DNA of 64,000 bases from CAYSLU01 sp964431965 (GTDB taxonomy: Bacteria > Verrucomicrobiota > Kiritimatiellia > CAIKKV01 > CAYSLU01). The stretch spans positions 1 through 64,000 of the forward strand of contig CAYSLU010000011.1 in the NCBI GenBank assembly GCA_964431965.1, in the 5' to 3' direction. Of this stretch, positions 35,039-44,175 are shown one piece after another. The position numbers and the translations under genes were made by a program. The notes beneath the pieces are model-generated. The model made no database searches. It was not told the DNA's origin and saw only the letters and a list, made by a program, of their open reading frames with translations. Numbering within the stretch: position 1 is the first letter of the stretch; each line of letters begins with the position of its first letter.

Positions 35039-35063
35039 CCGCCGCCGGACGGAGACCAGCCGT

Positions 35064-36287
35064 ATGCCGTTGCCCCCCGTGGTGGCACTTGAGATCGGGA
35101 CCAGCAAGACCGTCGCGCTCGTAGGCGAGCAGCGCGACGACGACCAGATCATGATCACCGGCATCGGGGAGCACCCGTCGACCGGCGTCCGCAAGAGCGA
35201 GATCATCGACCTGGACAACGCGCTGGTCTGCGCGCGATCGGCCCTGCAAGCCGCCGAGGAGTCGGCCCAGGTCACGATCCGCGAGCTGTACCTGGCCCTC
35301 TCCGGCGGCCACATCCAGAGCGTCGTCCACCAGGGCAGCGTGCCCGTCCTCAACCCGCACGGCGAGATCACGAGCCACGAGGTCGAGCAGGTCATGAACA
35401 TCGCGCGCGCCGTCAGCCTCCGCGCGGACTGTGAGCCCATCCACACCATCTGCCAGAATTTCTGCATCGACGAGCGCGACGAGGTGCAGCGCCCCGAGGG
35501 CCTGGAAGGCGCCAAGCTGTCCCTCAACATGCTCATCCTCTACGGCGTCCGGACGCGCATGCACAACACGGTCCGGGTCGTGCGCACGATCCCGCTCGAG
35601 GTCGCCGACGCCGCGTTCAGCGGCCTGTGCGCCGGGCTGGCGGTCCTCACGCCCGAGCAGAAGGAAGGCGGCGTCCTGCTGATCGATATCGGCGGCGGCA
35701 CGACCAGCTACCTCGCCTACGCGCGCAACGCGCTTTCGGCGGCCGGCGCGATCGGCGTCGGAGGGGACCATGTGACCAACGACATCGCCCTCGCCTTCAG
35801 CATCCCGATGCGCCAGGCCGAGCACGTCAAGCACGAGTCCGGAAACGCCATCGTCGATTTCGCCACCCGCACGCGCCGGCTCACCCTCCCGGCGGAAGTC
35901 GGCTTTCCGGGCCGGACGATCACCATGGACTCGCTCCACCTGGTCATCAACGCCCGCATGGACGAGACGCTCGCCATGATCAAGACCCGGATCGAAAGCG
36001 CGGGACTGATGCACCACCTCGGCGCGGGCGTCGTGCTCACCGGCGGCGGCGCCAAGCTCGCCGGCATCACCGAGCTGGCGGAGCGGATCTTCGGCATGCC
36101 CTGCTGCATCGGCACGCCAAAGGGCGTAAGCGGGCTCACCGCCGAGGTGTCCGGCCCGGAGTACGCAACCCCGATCGGGCTCGTCCGCTTCGGATGCCGC
36201 TCCCTGACCGGCGGCCGCAAGGGCGGCTGGCGCGACCGGATCGGCAAGATGCTCGGAATCGGAAAGCCGCGGTTCAGCCTCCTATGA
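35064..36287 (+). CDS. ftsA: Cell division protein FtsA
   Basis: Actin-like ATPase that tethers FtsZ to the membrane. The 407-residue protein has the phosphate-1 motif VALEIGTSKTVALV, the SHS2/1C region, phosphate-2 LLIDIGGGTTSYL and the adenosine motif VVLTGGGAKLAG. The C-terminal end (GWRDRIGKMLGIGKPRFSLL) is a short amphipathic helix that fits the membrane-targeting tail. Its TGA overlaps the ftsZ ATG (ATGA). Confidence 0.95.
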   Translation: MPLPPVVALEIGTSKTVALVGEQRDDDQIMITGIGEHPSTGVRKSEIIDLDNALVCARSALQAAEESAQVTIRELYLALSGGHIQSVVHQGSVPVLNPHGEITSHEVEQVMNIARAVSLRADCEPIHTICQNFCIDERDEVQRPEGLEGAKLSLNMLILYGVRTRMHNTVRVVRTIPLEVADAAFSGLCAGLAVLTPEQKEGGVLLIDIGGGTTSYLAYARNALSAAGAIGVGGDHVTNDIALAFSIPMRQAEHVKHESGNAIVDFATRTRRLTLPAEVGFPGRTITMDSLHLVINARMDETLAMIKTRIESAGLMHHLGAGVVLTGGGAKLAGITELAERIFGMPCCIGTPKGVSGLTAEVSGPEYATPIGLVRFGCRSLTGGRKGGWRDRIGKMLGIGKPRFSLL

Positions 36288-37495
36288 CCAGTCACACCAC
36301 CTCAAGGGACGCCAGCTCGCCGCACCGGATCTGGGTGGTCGGCATCGGCGGCGCGGGCTGCCGCGCCGTGGACCGCATGTCCGACGTCTGGACGGAAGGC
36401 CCGCAGACCGCTGCGATCACGACCAACGTGGCCACGATCGAGGCCTCGCGCGCCACCGTGAAAATCCAGATCGGCGAGAAGATCGCCAAGGGCTTCAGCG
36501 CGGGCGGCGATCCCAACGTCGGCCGCTTGGCCGCGGAGGACGACGCCGACAAGCTGCGCGGGTTCTTCGCGAACGTCGACCTCGCGTTCCTGGTCGTGGG
36601 GCTGGGCGGCGGCACCGGCACCGGCGCGGCCCCCGCCGTCGCCAAGATCGCCCGGGAGGCCGGGTCAACCGTGCTCTGCATGGCGACGCTCCCGTTCAAC
36701 TTCGAGGGCGACAGCCGCCGCCAGAAGGCCCAGCGCGGGCTCGACGTGCTCAAGGCGGAGGCCGATGCCGTCATCGTCGTTCCGAACGAGCGCCTGTTCG
36801 AGCTGGTGCGGGACCAGGCCGGCGCCGAGGCCGCGTTCCAGAAGGCCGACGAGGTGCTCGGCACCGGCATCCACAGCATCTGGAACCTGGTGGTGCGGCG
36901 CGGGCTGATCAACCTGGACTTCGCCGACCTGCGGAACGTGGTCCAGAACAGCCGCGGCACGAGTGTCTTCGGGCACGGCGAGGGATCCGGCGCCGACAAG
37001 GCCGCGCAGGCCGCACAGGCCGCCCTGTCCAGCCCGCTGCTCGAAGGCGGGCGCTCCGTTGCGGGCGCCCACGCGCTCCTGGTCAGCATCATCGGCGGGC
37101 CCGACCTGGCCCTGGGCGAGATCGAGACCATCATGCGGGCCATCGCGGACGCCGCTCCGAAGAACGCGCACATGTCCATGGGCGCCGCCACCCATCCGGA
37201 CTGGAAGGGCCGAATCTCGGTGACGGTCGTTGCCTCGGAGCGCTGGAGCGCCCGCGCGGAGCCCGCTCCGGAGGGCGGGGCGAACGCCGAGTCGCCGGAC
37301 AGCCAGCCCGAGCCGCAGCCGGAGGATCCGACCGGTTTCAAGCGTAAGCGCCGGAGCAAGACGACCCAGACGAAGCTGGCGCTCGAGCCGTCCGGCCGGG
37401 GCCGGTTCAAGGATGTCGAGCCCACCATCCTGGACGGCGAGGACTTGGACATCCCGACCTTCATCCGCCGCGGCATCACGGTCGAGAAACCGTAG
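36284..37495 (+). CDS. ftsZ: Cell division protein FtsZ
   Basis: Tubulin-like GTPase that forms the division ring. The 403-residue protein starts at the ATG overlapping the ftsA stop; the longer frame upstream is a shadow. It has the GTP-binding motif LGGGTGTGAAPAVA, the T7 loop NLDFADLRNVV, and a Pro/Glu-rich linker from about residue 320. The C-terminal DLDIPTFIRRG is the conserved peptide that binds FtsA. It is the last gene of the plus-strand cell-wall block. Confidence 0.97.
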   Translation: MTSHTTSRDASSPHRIWVVGIGGAGCRAVDRMSDVWTEGPQTAAITTNVATIEASRATVKIQIGEKIAKGFSAGGDPNVGRLAAEDDADKLRGFFANVDLAFLVVGLGGGTGTGAAPAVAKIAREAGSTVLCMATLPFNFEGDSRRQKAQRGLDVLKAEADAVIVVPNERLFELVRDQAGAEAAFQKADEVLGTGIHSIWNLVVRRGLINLDFADLRNVVQNSRGTSVFGHGEGSGADKAAQAAQAALSSPLLEGGRSVAGAHALLVSIIGGPDLALGEIETIMRAIADAAPKNAHMSMGAATHPDWKGRISVTVVASERWSARAEPAPEGGANAESPDSQPEPQPEDPTGFKRKRRSKTTQTKLALEPSGRGRFKDVEPTILDGEDLDIPTFIRRGITVEKP

Positions 37496-37569
37496 TCTTC
37501 CGCGCGAATTCGACGCACGGGGAGCCGGCGAGTCGATGGGCAGGGACTCGTCCATCGGCCCCTCCGGGA

Positions 37570-38259
37570 TCACGCAGTCCCACGGCCGGGCAGGTCGGCA
37601 TAGCTGTCGAGCCGGATGCCCGACTCGACGATGCAGTCCCGAATCCGCGGGTCCGTAAGCGTGCGCAGCTCGGCTTCGCGCTCGGCCAGGTAGACGGCCG
37701 TGTAGTCGGGCGTGACGTAGCCGGGATGGCACGAGAACTCGGTCCAGCCGTCCGGGACTTCCTCGCGCAGCATCCGCTGCAGGAACGGCACGCCCACGTA
37801 GTCGAGGTTGGTTACCTTCCACTCCCACTGGGCGTAGAAGCCGCCGACGAAGTTCACGCGGCCGTCGCCGCGCAGCGGCACGCCGAGCGGCGCCACCAGC
37901 TCCTGGAAGCACGGAAACACGTCGGGTTCCCGGTGCGCGTGCCGGTGCGAATCCACATGCGTCGGCGGGCGGCCCATCAGCCGGAGGAACTCGTCGAGCT
38001 GCCGACGGAACTCGTCGCGCACGGCTGGCCGGTTGTGGATGTCGAACTCGCGCTCGTCCTCGCCCCACACGTCAAAATGAAGGCCGATCGCCAGCGCCGG
38101 ACAGTCGCGGCTCAGCGCCGCCGCCTCGCGCGCCGCGCGGCCCGTAACCATGAACGTGGTGCTGGTGACCACGCCGCGGCGGTGGCACTCGACGATTCCC
38201 CGGTTCACGCCCTCCGACGCCCCGAAGTCGTCCGCGTTGAAGATGAGATGCTTCGCCAC
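37570..38259 (-). CDS. YdjC/ChbG-family carbohydrate deacetylase
   Basis: A 229-residue metal-dependent deacetylase of the ChbG/YdjC type, which removes acetyl groups from N-acetylated sugars. Motifs are FNADDFGASEGVNRGI at the start (metal-binding Asp pair), and THVDSHRHAHREPDVF with the metal His residues. The C-terminal CHPGYV is the third family signature. The start is a GTG at 38259. It is the last gene of the minus-strand glycan operon and follows the upstream gene by 20 bases. In that setting it may deacetylate an intermediate or the product; there is no signal peptide, so action is cytosolic. Confidence 0.82.
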   Translation of the reverse strand: MAKHLIFNADDFGASEGVNRGIVECHRRGVVTSTTFMVTGRAAREAAALSRDCPALAIGLHFDVWGEDEREFDIHNRPAVRDEFRRQLDEFLRLMGRPPTHVDSHRHAHREPDVFPCFQELVAPLGVPLRGDGRVNFVGGFYAQWEWKVTNLDYVGVPFLQRMLREEVPDGWTEFSCHPGYVTPDYTAVYLAEREAELRTLTDPRIRDCIVESGIRLDSYADLPGRGTA

Positions 38260-38279
38260 CGGCGCCCCCCGTTTCCGGA

Positions 38280-39458
38280 TCAGCCCAGGCCCACGTCGGC
38301 CAGCATCCGGGCGGCCACGGCGCCGGCTTCCAGGTATTCCGCCGCGATGGCCCGGGCCGCCCGGGCATGCCGCGCGTAGTCGTGATTGATCTCGGCGACC
38401 GCGGCGGCCGCCTCCTCGACGGTGCGGAACGCAAACAGGCCAATCCCCGTCGGCAGCGCGCAACCGAAGCCCGTGTCCTGCGTCACGACCGGCTTGCCGC
38501 TCGCCAGGTAGCACGCATCGCGCTCGCTGAACCAGCCGCTGCGCAGCCGCACGTTCTGGTCCTTCGCCACCGTGAACTCGGCGCGCGAGGCCCGGAAGAA
38601 GGCCGGGTAGGCGCCAAAGACGTCGAGCGACATCGGGATCGGAGCTTCCAGCGACCAGCCGTACGACTCGAGGAAGGCGCGGTCCTCCGGGGCATCGGGC
38701 CGCATGGCCAGGCGAAACGACTGCCCGGTCCGGCGCGGGAGGTCGATGACCTTCGCCCACTCGTGGTGCTTGCTCCAGCGATAGGTTTCGCCGCGGAAGA
38801 CGACGTCGTTCCCGGACTGCCGGTAGTTCCCGATCGTCGTGAAGTCGGCGGCGCAGGGATCGAACGCGTCCGGCCACAGCTCCAGATCCACCGGCTGGCG
38901 CGTCTTGGCGAAGCGCAGCCCGCCCAGCGGCACGCCGCAGTCGGGCCCGCCGTAGTTTTCGCCGTAGGTCGCGATCGCATGGTGGTTCGCGAACGCGCGC
39001 TGCGTGTGGGCATCGCCCTCGGCCAGGCGCAGTTCCGCCGTCACGGGGTCGGTCTCGACGTAGACGCGGAACGGCGCGGCCAGGTGCTCCTCCCGGAGGT
39101 CCGTGGCGCCCACGATGTTGAGCAGCGCGTCGCAGCCCCGGTACAGCTCGTTCAGCCGCTCCGGCGCGAGCCCCCAGCAGGCGCCGGAGCGGTCGGCCAG
39201 CCGGAACGCCCAGCGGTCGGCGAGGCCGATCCGCTCCATGCACGACGCGATGTGGCGGACGGCGTAGCCGCAGTCGTCGGTCACGGTGTTCTGGACGGGG
39301 TCGTAGGGCCAGACGCTGTCGTCCTCGACGTACCAGACCTCGTGGCCGAGCCTGGCAAGCCCGGCCAGCCAGTTCAGGTAGAGCCACGTCTGGCCGCCGA
39401 ACGGGCAGCGGCCCATCATGCCCAGCACCACCAGGCGCTTCCGGCGGTCGGCGGTCAT
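38280..39458 (-). CDS. Glycosyltransferase-like protein, paralog of the gene at 43045-44175
   Basis: A 392-residue protein with GT-B-like features but not a textbook GT4. It opens LVVLGMMGRCPFGGQTWLYLNW, and ends with a C-terminal region YLASGKPVV, then GLFAFRTVEEAAAAV and a helix-rich tail. The same pattern (GGxxWxYLNW, YLAxGxP, GLFxFRxxxEA) is in the protein at 43045-44175, so both belong to one family. It is probably cytosolic, acting on a nucleotide-sugar or lipid-linked acceptor. The start is the ATG at 39458, which overlaps the stop of the preceding GT4 gene by four bases. The donor and acceptor are not readable. Confidence 0.65.
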   Translation of the reverse strand: MTADRRKRLVVLGMMGRCPFGGQTWLYLNWLAGLARLGHEVWYVEDDSVWPYDPVQNTVTDDCGYAVRHIASCMERIGLADRWAFRLADRSGACWGLAPERLNELYRGCDALLNIVGATDLREEHLAAPFRVYVETDPVTAELRLAEGDAHTQRAFANHHAIATYGENYGGPDCGVPLGGLRFAKTRQPVDLELWPDAFDPCAADFTTIGNYRQSGNDVVFRGETYRWSKHHEWAKVIDLPRRTGQSFRLAMRPDAPEDRAFLESYGWSLEAPIPMSLDVFGAYPAFFRASRAEFTVAKDQNVRLRSGWFSERDACYLASGKPVVTQDTGFGCALPTGIGLFAFRTVEEAAAAVAEINHDYARHARAARAIAAEYLEAGAVAARMLADVGLG

Positions 39459-40702
39459 GCCGGGCACCCCCGCGCGGCAACAAGCTTCCGGGCCCGGCCG
39501 AGTATCCGCTCGGTAACCGCGTTCCACGTGTGCTCGCGCATGGCCACATCCCGGGCCGCCGCCCCCATGGCCGCCGCCGCCCGCGGGTCGGCGAGCATGC
39601 GATCCAGGGCCGCCGCAAGCGCCGCATCGTCACCCGGGGGATAGAGCAGACCGGTTCGCCCGTCGGCGATGATGCCGCCGACCTGGCCGAGCGCGGCGGC
39701 CACGATGGGCCGACCCGCCGCCATGTACTCGAATATCTTCATCGGCGAGCCGTGAAACTCCCCGGTTGTCCACCGGGGATACGGCGCCACCGCGACGTCC
39801 ATGGCGGCGAGAATATCGACCATCTCCGCGTGCGGCACGGATCCGGCGAACGTGACCGACGCCTGAAGGCCGAGCTGCTCGACCAGCAGGCCCATCTCCT
39901 CCCGCTGAGGTCCGTACCCGACCAGCAGCAGATGAACATCGCCGTGCCGCCGGAGCACCTGGCCGAACGCCCGGATCAGGGAGGGCGCGTCGTGCCACGC
40001 CTGAAAACTGCCCACGAAGCCCACCACGCGCTTGTCGGCCAGCCCGTAGCGGGTGCGAATGCCCGCTCCGTCGCCCGGCCGCTCGAAGCGCGCCCGGGCC
40101 ACCGCGTTCGGGATCACCATCAGACGCTCCGCGGAGGCGCCGCGCGTCAGCGTCCAGTCGCCGACCACGGCCGATACCGCGACCAGCGCGTCCGCGCCGC
40201 CGAGCACCTCGCGCTCCATGCGGTCCGCCGTCTGCATGAGCGTGAAGCGCTCGTAGCCTTCCTGTTCGGCTGCGATCGGCGCGTTCACCTCGAGGATCAG
40301 CGGAACCCCCAGCCGCCGGCTCAGGGCCAGCCCGCCCCATCCGAACAGCGCATAGCGCTCATAGATGAAATCCGGGCGCCAGGTCCGGAACAGCTCGGCG
40401 CCCTGGTCCTGGAGCCAGGTGTTGACGAGCACGGACTTCAAGTCGCGGTCCAGGAAGCGATCAACCACAGCCGGCTCCTGCGCCAGCGAGGCCCAGGCCG
40501 CCGCGTCGAGCCCGCGCGGCTCGATCGGCGTCACCCGCGCCCTCATCCCGTCCGGGCGGTCCCCTCCGAGCCAGGCCGCGAGGACAACGACCTCGTGCCC
40601 CGCCTCGGCCATCGCATGGGTCACTTCGCGGATGTGGATCGAGGATCCCTCGTGCCCGAACACCGGAATCTCCACATCCGTGCAAATGTACGCGATCTTC
40701 AT
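39455..40702 (-). CDS. GT4-family glycosyltransferase, 415 aa
   Basis: Retaining GT-B glycosyltransferase. The N-terminal Rossmann domain reads IAYICTDVEIPVFGHEGSSIH. The donor-side domain has VVGFVGSFQAWHD and the EX7E motif in GEFHGSPMKIFEYMAAGRP, followed by GRTGLLYPPGD. Length is normal for GT4. The start is the ATG at 40702, 31 bases after the preceding gene. Part of the glycan operon, next to the second GT4 gene; the sugar transferred is unknown. Confidence 0.88.
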   Translation of the reverse strand: MKIAYICTDVEIPVFGHEGSSIHIREVTHAMAEAGHEVVVLAAWLGGDRPDGMRARVTPIEPRGLDAAAWASLAQEPAVVDRFLDRDLKSVLVNTWLQDQGAELFRTWRPDFIYERYALFGWGGLALSRRLGVPLILEVNAPIAAEQEGYERFTLMQTADRMEREVLGGADALVAVSAVVGDWTLTRGASAERLMVIPNAVARARFERPGDGAGIRTRYGLADKRVVGFVGSFQAWHDAPSLIRAFGQVLRRHGDVHLLLVGYGPQREEMGLLVEQLGLQASVTFAGSVPHAEMVDILAAMDVAVAPYPRWTTGEFHGSPMKIFEYMAAGRPIVAAALGQVGGIIADGRTGLLYPPGDDAALAAALDRMLADPRAAAAMGAAARDVAMREHTWNAVTERILGRARKLVAARGCPA

Positions 40703-40733
40703 GGCTGATCCCTCTGCCGCCGCCCCTGCCCGG

Positions 40734-41975
40734 TCACCCGCCGGCATCCACCAGGCGCTGCCGTGCAACGGCAGCCGCCGCCATGGCCCGGTCGTATACG
40801 GCCAGCACGCGCCCGATGTAGCGGTCCATCGCGAAGTACTCGTCCACCCGCCGCCGTCCGGCAACGCCCATTCGGGCGCGCAGCGCGGCATCGCCCAGGA
40901 TCCGGTCCAGCGCCGCGGCCGTCGCCGCCACGTCGCCCGGCGGCACGAGCAGGCCGGTCTCCCCGGGCACGACGGCCTCGCCGCCGCCGCCGGACGACGA
41001 GGCGATCACCGGCCGGCCGGAGGCCATGGCCTCGATGAACACGTTGGCCACGCCCGGCTCGTGCTGCGCGGGCGAACAGAACACGTGCGCCTGGCGATAT
41101 AGCTCCGGCAACTCCCCGCGGCCGGCGAACCCGCCGAACGCCACGTTCGCCTGCGCGCCGGCCGCCGCCGCGCGCCCCTGCAGCTCGCGCACCAGATCGT
41201 CATCGGGCTTGCCGAACAGGCGCAGGTGGATGTCGGGGTACTTCGCCCGCAGGCCCAGCACGGCCTCGAACACGGTCCGCACCCCCTTGTTGGCCGCGAT
41301 GTTACCGACGAACAGGACGGTCGGGCGAGGGCTCTCCTCGGACGGGGCGGCCCGGCGGAAGCCCGAGGCGTCAACGCCGCAGTGCACCACGTCGATCGAC
41401 TCGCGGGATACGCCGTGCCGGGCCGCGGTGAAGTCCGCGATGTTGGCGCTGCACGCCATCAGCGCGTCGGCCCGGCGGATGCACAGGTCCTCCATCCAGA
41501 TGCCGACCCGATGCAGGTCGCTCCCGGGCTCCGGCCAGCCGATGCGGTCGGAAAACAGCGAAAGCGGACCGTGTAGCTGAACCACGACCGGAGCCCAGTT
41601 CCACGGCGTGCGGTCCAGCAGGTACGCGAATCCTTCGCCGCCATACTCGGCCACGTCGATCACGTCCACCGGGCCGGCCTTCATCAGGCGGGCGAGATGC
41701 CCGAGCACGGCCCAGGAGTAGCCGAGCCAGTAGGCGGACTGGCCGTACACGGGGAACGCCTCGCCCGGCGGCCGGATCCGGTAGACGGTCACGCCGTCGT
41801 GCTCGCTCACCTGCGGGTCGGGCCCAGGCTCCGCGGCGCAGGACAGCACGCGTACGCGGTGGCCGAGCGCCGCGAGCGCCCGCGCCTTGTTCCAGGTCTG
41901 CGTGCCGATCCCGCCGCGCGCCGTGTCGGGCGGGTACTCCTGCGACACCAGGCAGATGTTCAGGGGAGCGCTCAC
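40734..41975 (-). CDS. GT4-family glycosyltransferase, 413 aa
   Basis: Second GT4 enzyme of the operon. The acceptor domain begins LNICLVSQEYPPDTARGGIG, a typical opening. The donor domain contains VLFVGNIAANKGVRT and the catalytic EX7E region HEPGVANVFIEAMASGRP, then GETGLLVPPGD. The start is a GTG at 41975 that overlaps the TGA of the methyltransferase gene (GTGA). The longer frame upstream is antisense noise from that gene. Confidence 0.88.
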   Translation of the reverse strand: MSAPLNICLVSQEYPPDTARGGIGTQTWNKARALAALGHRVRVLSCAAEPGPDPQVSEHDGVTVYRIRPPGEAFPVYGQSAYWLGYSWAVLGHLARLMKAGPVDVIDVAEYGGEGFAYLLDRTPWNWAPVVVQLHGPLSLFSDRIGWPEPGSDLHRVGIWMEDLCIRRADALMACSANIADFTAARHGVSRESIDVVHCGVDASGFRRAAPSEESPRPTVLFVGNIAANKGVRTVFEAVLGLRAKYPDIHLRLFGKPDDDLVRELQGRAAAAGAQANVAFGGFAGRGELPELYRQAHVFCSPAQHEPGVANVFIEAMASGRPVIASSSGGGGEAVVPGETGLLVPPGDVAATAAALDRILGDAALRARMGVAGRRRVDEYFAMDRYIGRVLAVYDRAMAAAAVARQRLVDAGG

Positions 41976-43024
41976 GTGTGGGTCGACAGATCGAACAGCA
42001 TGAGCCGCGGACTCTGAAGCACGCACGCGTGGTGCTTGAGCAGCCGCGTGCCGAACCGGTGATAGTGCTCCAGCCACCAGAAGGACGGCCAGGTCAACGC
42101 GAGGAACCGAACGCCGCGACCCGGCAGCGCGGCCAGCTCCTCCAGCGCCTCCTCGTCCGACGCCGGGGGACCCCAGTATTCGCCGTTGCGCTCGACGAAG
42201 GCGTGAACCGTCCGGCCCGGCAGGAACGCCGCCCCCCACGTCCCGTCATCGACCAGCGCGACCGGCGCGTCTGCGGGCACCGCCGCCAGCAGCTCACGGG
42301 CTGTGAGCGCAGCCCGGTGCTCCCACATTCGCTCCGGCGGCACCGGCGTGCGCACGAGCACGGCGGCCATGCCCTTGGGCGAGTCGGACCGCTCGAGCAC
42401 CTCGATCGCATCGCCGAAGTTCTGCTCCCACGCCCTCAGGATCCGACGCTCGTGCCAGCGCCCCGCATCGTCCAACAGGACGATCGTGCCGCTCCGCACG
42501 AACGGCATGAGCTGGTAGAGCGTGCCCTGCCGCCCGCCCAGCAGCTCCGGCGGCCCGTCGATCAGCGCCACGTCCGCCGGCCGGCGCGCCGCCAGCCGGG
42601 CCGGATTCACCGAGTAGACGGGAAGGAGCTCGCCCCCGCAGTCCCGCATGACAACCGGAGCAATCTGGAAGCGAACCCGCGCGCGGCCGGGCGGATCCGC
42701 CTCGAACGCGCAGCGGGCGGCGGCGCCATACTCGGGGTCATGGTCGATCGACGAGATCGCGCCGCCGGCGCCGGACTCGGACAGCACGCGGGCCAGGGCC
42801 CGGGTCGACAGGCCCGATCCGAACTCGATCACGTGCCGGGCACCGACGGCGCGCGCGACCGCCATGAGCAGGCGCAGGGCGTCCGGGGCGAGCGGCCAGT
42901 TGGAGCTGCCGGGTGGCGGCTGGATCCAGGACAGGTCGATGCCGCCGGCAGCCGCCCGCGCCTGTTGAAACGCCTGCCTCGCTGTCTCCAGCGGGTCCCG
43001 CTCGCTCTTGTGGTGCACGTTCAT
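41972..43024 (-). CDS. SAM-methyltransferase-like protein, 350 aa
   Basis: A Rossmann-type class-I methyltransferase-like fold is indicated by HVIEFGSGLSTRALARVL (motif I), ISSIDHDPEYG (motif II) and the post-motif strand DVALIDGPPELLG. The C-terminal ~150 residues form an extra domain without a name I recognise. It may methylate a sugar during synthesis or cap chain growth, as some O-antigen methyltransferases do; that role is inference. It has no signal peptide. Confidence 0.65.
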   Translation of the reverse strand: MNVHHKSERDPLETARQAFQQARAAAGGIDLSWIQPPPGSSNWPLAPDALRLLMAVARAVGARHVIEFGSGLSTRALARVLSESGAGGAISSIDHDPEYGAAARCAFEADPPGRARVRFQIAPVVMRDCGGELLPVYSVNPARLAARRPADVALIDGPPELLGGRQGTLYQLMPFVRSGTIVLLDDAGRWHERRILRAWEQNFGDAIEVLERSDSPKGMAAVLVRTPVPPERMWEHRAALTARELLAAVPADAPVALVDDGTWGAAFLPGRTVHAFVERNGEYWGPPASDEEALEELAALPGRGVRFLALTWPSFWWLEHYHRFGTRLLKHHACVLQSPRLMLFDLSTHT

Positions 43025-43044
43025 ACCCAGTTGGTCCCCGACGA

Positions 43045-44175
43045 TCAGCCGATCAACGCATCGAGCACGCGTCCGGCCACGCGGCGACCGTCAAAATAAT
43101 CCTCCGCCAGCCGGCGGGCAAGGACAGACTGCTCCGCGTAGTCCTCCATCACGGCCTCCAGCGCCCGCACAGCCTCGTCGGGATTCCGGAAGCGGAACAG
43201 CCCGCCCGCGTCCGGCAGGAACCGGCTCGGGCCCGTGTGCTCGACGACCGCCGGGCGGCCGGCCGCGAGGTAGCAGATCGTCCGGTCGCTCACCCAAGCC
43301 GCCTGCAGCCGCAGGCAGGACGGCTTGGCGCAGCTGAACTCGCCGAGCGAGCCGCGGATGTAGTCGCGGTAGTCGGCCGGAGTGGCCGATACATCGGCCG
43401 ATTCGCGGATATGCCAGCCGCGCCGCTCCAGGCCCGCCCGCTCCAGCCCGTCGCCACCCAGGCACACGGCCAACTCGAGCGGCGCGCGCGTTCGCGCGGG
43501 CAGGTCGAGATACGGCAGGAACCCCTCGCGCTTGTTGTTGCAGTAGGTGTCGCCCCGGTCCGTGACCCACTCGTCCGCATACCAGTGCGTGACGGTCGTG
43601 AACCGGGCGCCGGCCGGCGGCGCGCACGACGCCCAGGTGCCCAGAGCGACGCACGGCGCGGTGTGCTCCCACGCGCGGCCGGTGTCGGGGATTCGCGAGC
43701 CGGGGCCGCTCATGTTCTCCCCGATCGTGAAGTAGCGGTCGTACGCGGGCAGGACGACCTGCCCCTGTGCGGCCCACACCTGGAGCAGCCCGGGATCGAT
43801 GTCGACGAGCGCCGACCGGCGGAAGCGGCGCACGATGTCGCCGTTCAGCCCGTAGCGCAGGCTGAACAGCGCATCCGCCCCGAGCGCGTCGCGGAGCGAA
43901 AGCGTCCCGGGCGGCGCCTCCGGGACCGGCTCTCCCTCGACGGTCCGGTACAGCGCCAGGGGCGCCTCGAGCCCGAAGCCGCGGACCCGGTCCGCCAGGT
44001 CGCGCGCCGCCGGCACCCATCGCGCGGGGTCCGCCTTCGGGTGCACGCGCTCGAGCCAGATCACGCGACAGCCCGCCGCCTGCAGGGACAGCGCCCAGTT
44101 CAGGTACACCCACAGGTGCCCCCCCCCGGTCGGGTAGGCCATCGCGTCGGCCGCCAGGCAAACGGTTCGGTTCAT
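43045..44175 (-). CDS. Glycosyltransferase-like protein, paralog of the gene at 38280-39458
   Basis: The 376-residue product begins VCLAADAMAYPTGGGHLWVYLNW and ends with YLAAGRPAVVEHTG, GLFRFRNPDEAVRAL and a helical tail, matching the other family member in the operon across both ends. The middle contains a block, LGEFSCAKPSCLRLQAAWVS, equivalent to FTVAKDQNVRLRSGWFS in the paralog. The start is the ATG at 44175, overlapping the stop of the ABC transporter gene (ATGA). Two divergent copies in one operon suggest that each adds a different residue or linkage. Function beyond GT-B-like transferase is not established. Confidence 0.62.
   Translation of the reverse strand: MNRTVCLAADAMAYPTGGGHLWVYLNWALSLQAAGCRVIWLERVHPKADPARWVPAARDLADRVRGFGLEAPLALYRTVEGEPVPEAPPGTLSLRDALGADALFSLRYGLNGDIVRRFRRSALVDIDPGLLQVWAAQGQVVLPAYDRYFTIGENMSGPGSRIPDTGRAWEHTAPCVALGTWASCAPPAGARFTTVTHWYADEWVTDRGDTYCNNKREGFLPYLDLPARTRAPLELAVCLGGDGLERAGLERRGWHIRESADVSATPADYRDYIRGSLGEFSCAKPSCLRLQAAWVSDRTICYLAAGRPAVVEHTGPSRFLPDAGGLFRFRNPDEAVRALEAVMEDYAEQSVLARRLAEDYFDGRRVAGRVLDALIG

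Noticed and set aside
37496..37569. Hairpin-like CGATGG/CCATCG after ftsZ as a terminator
   Set aside because: Stem of only six pairs, a 12-base loop and no T-run.
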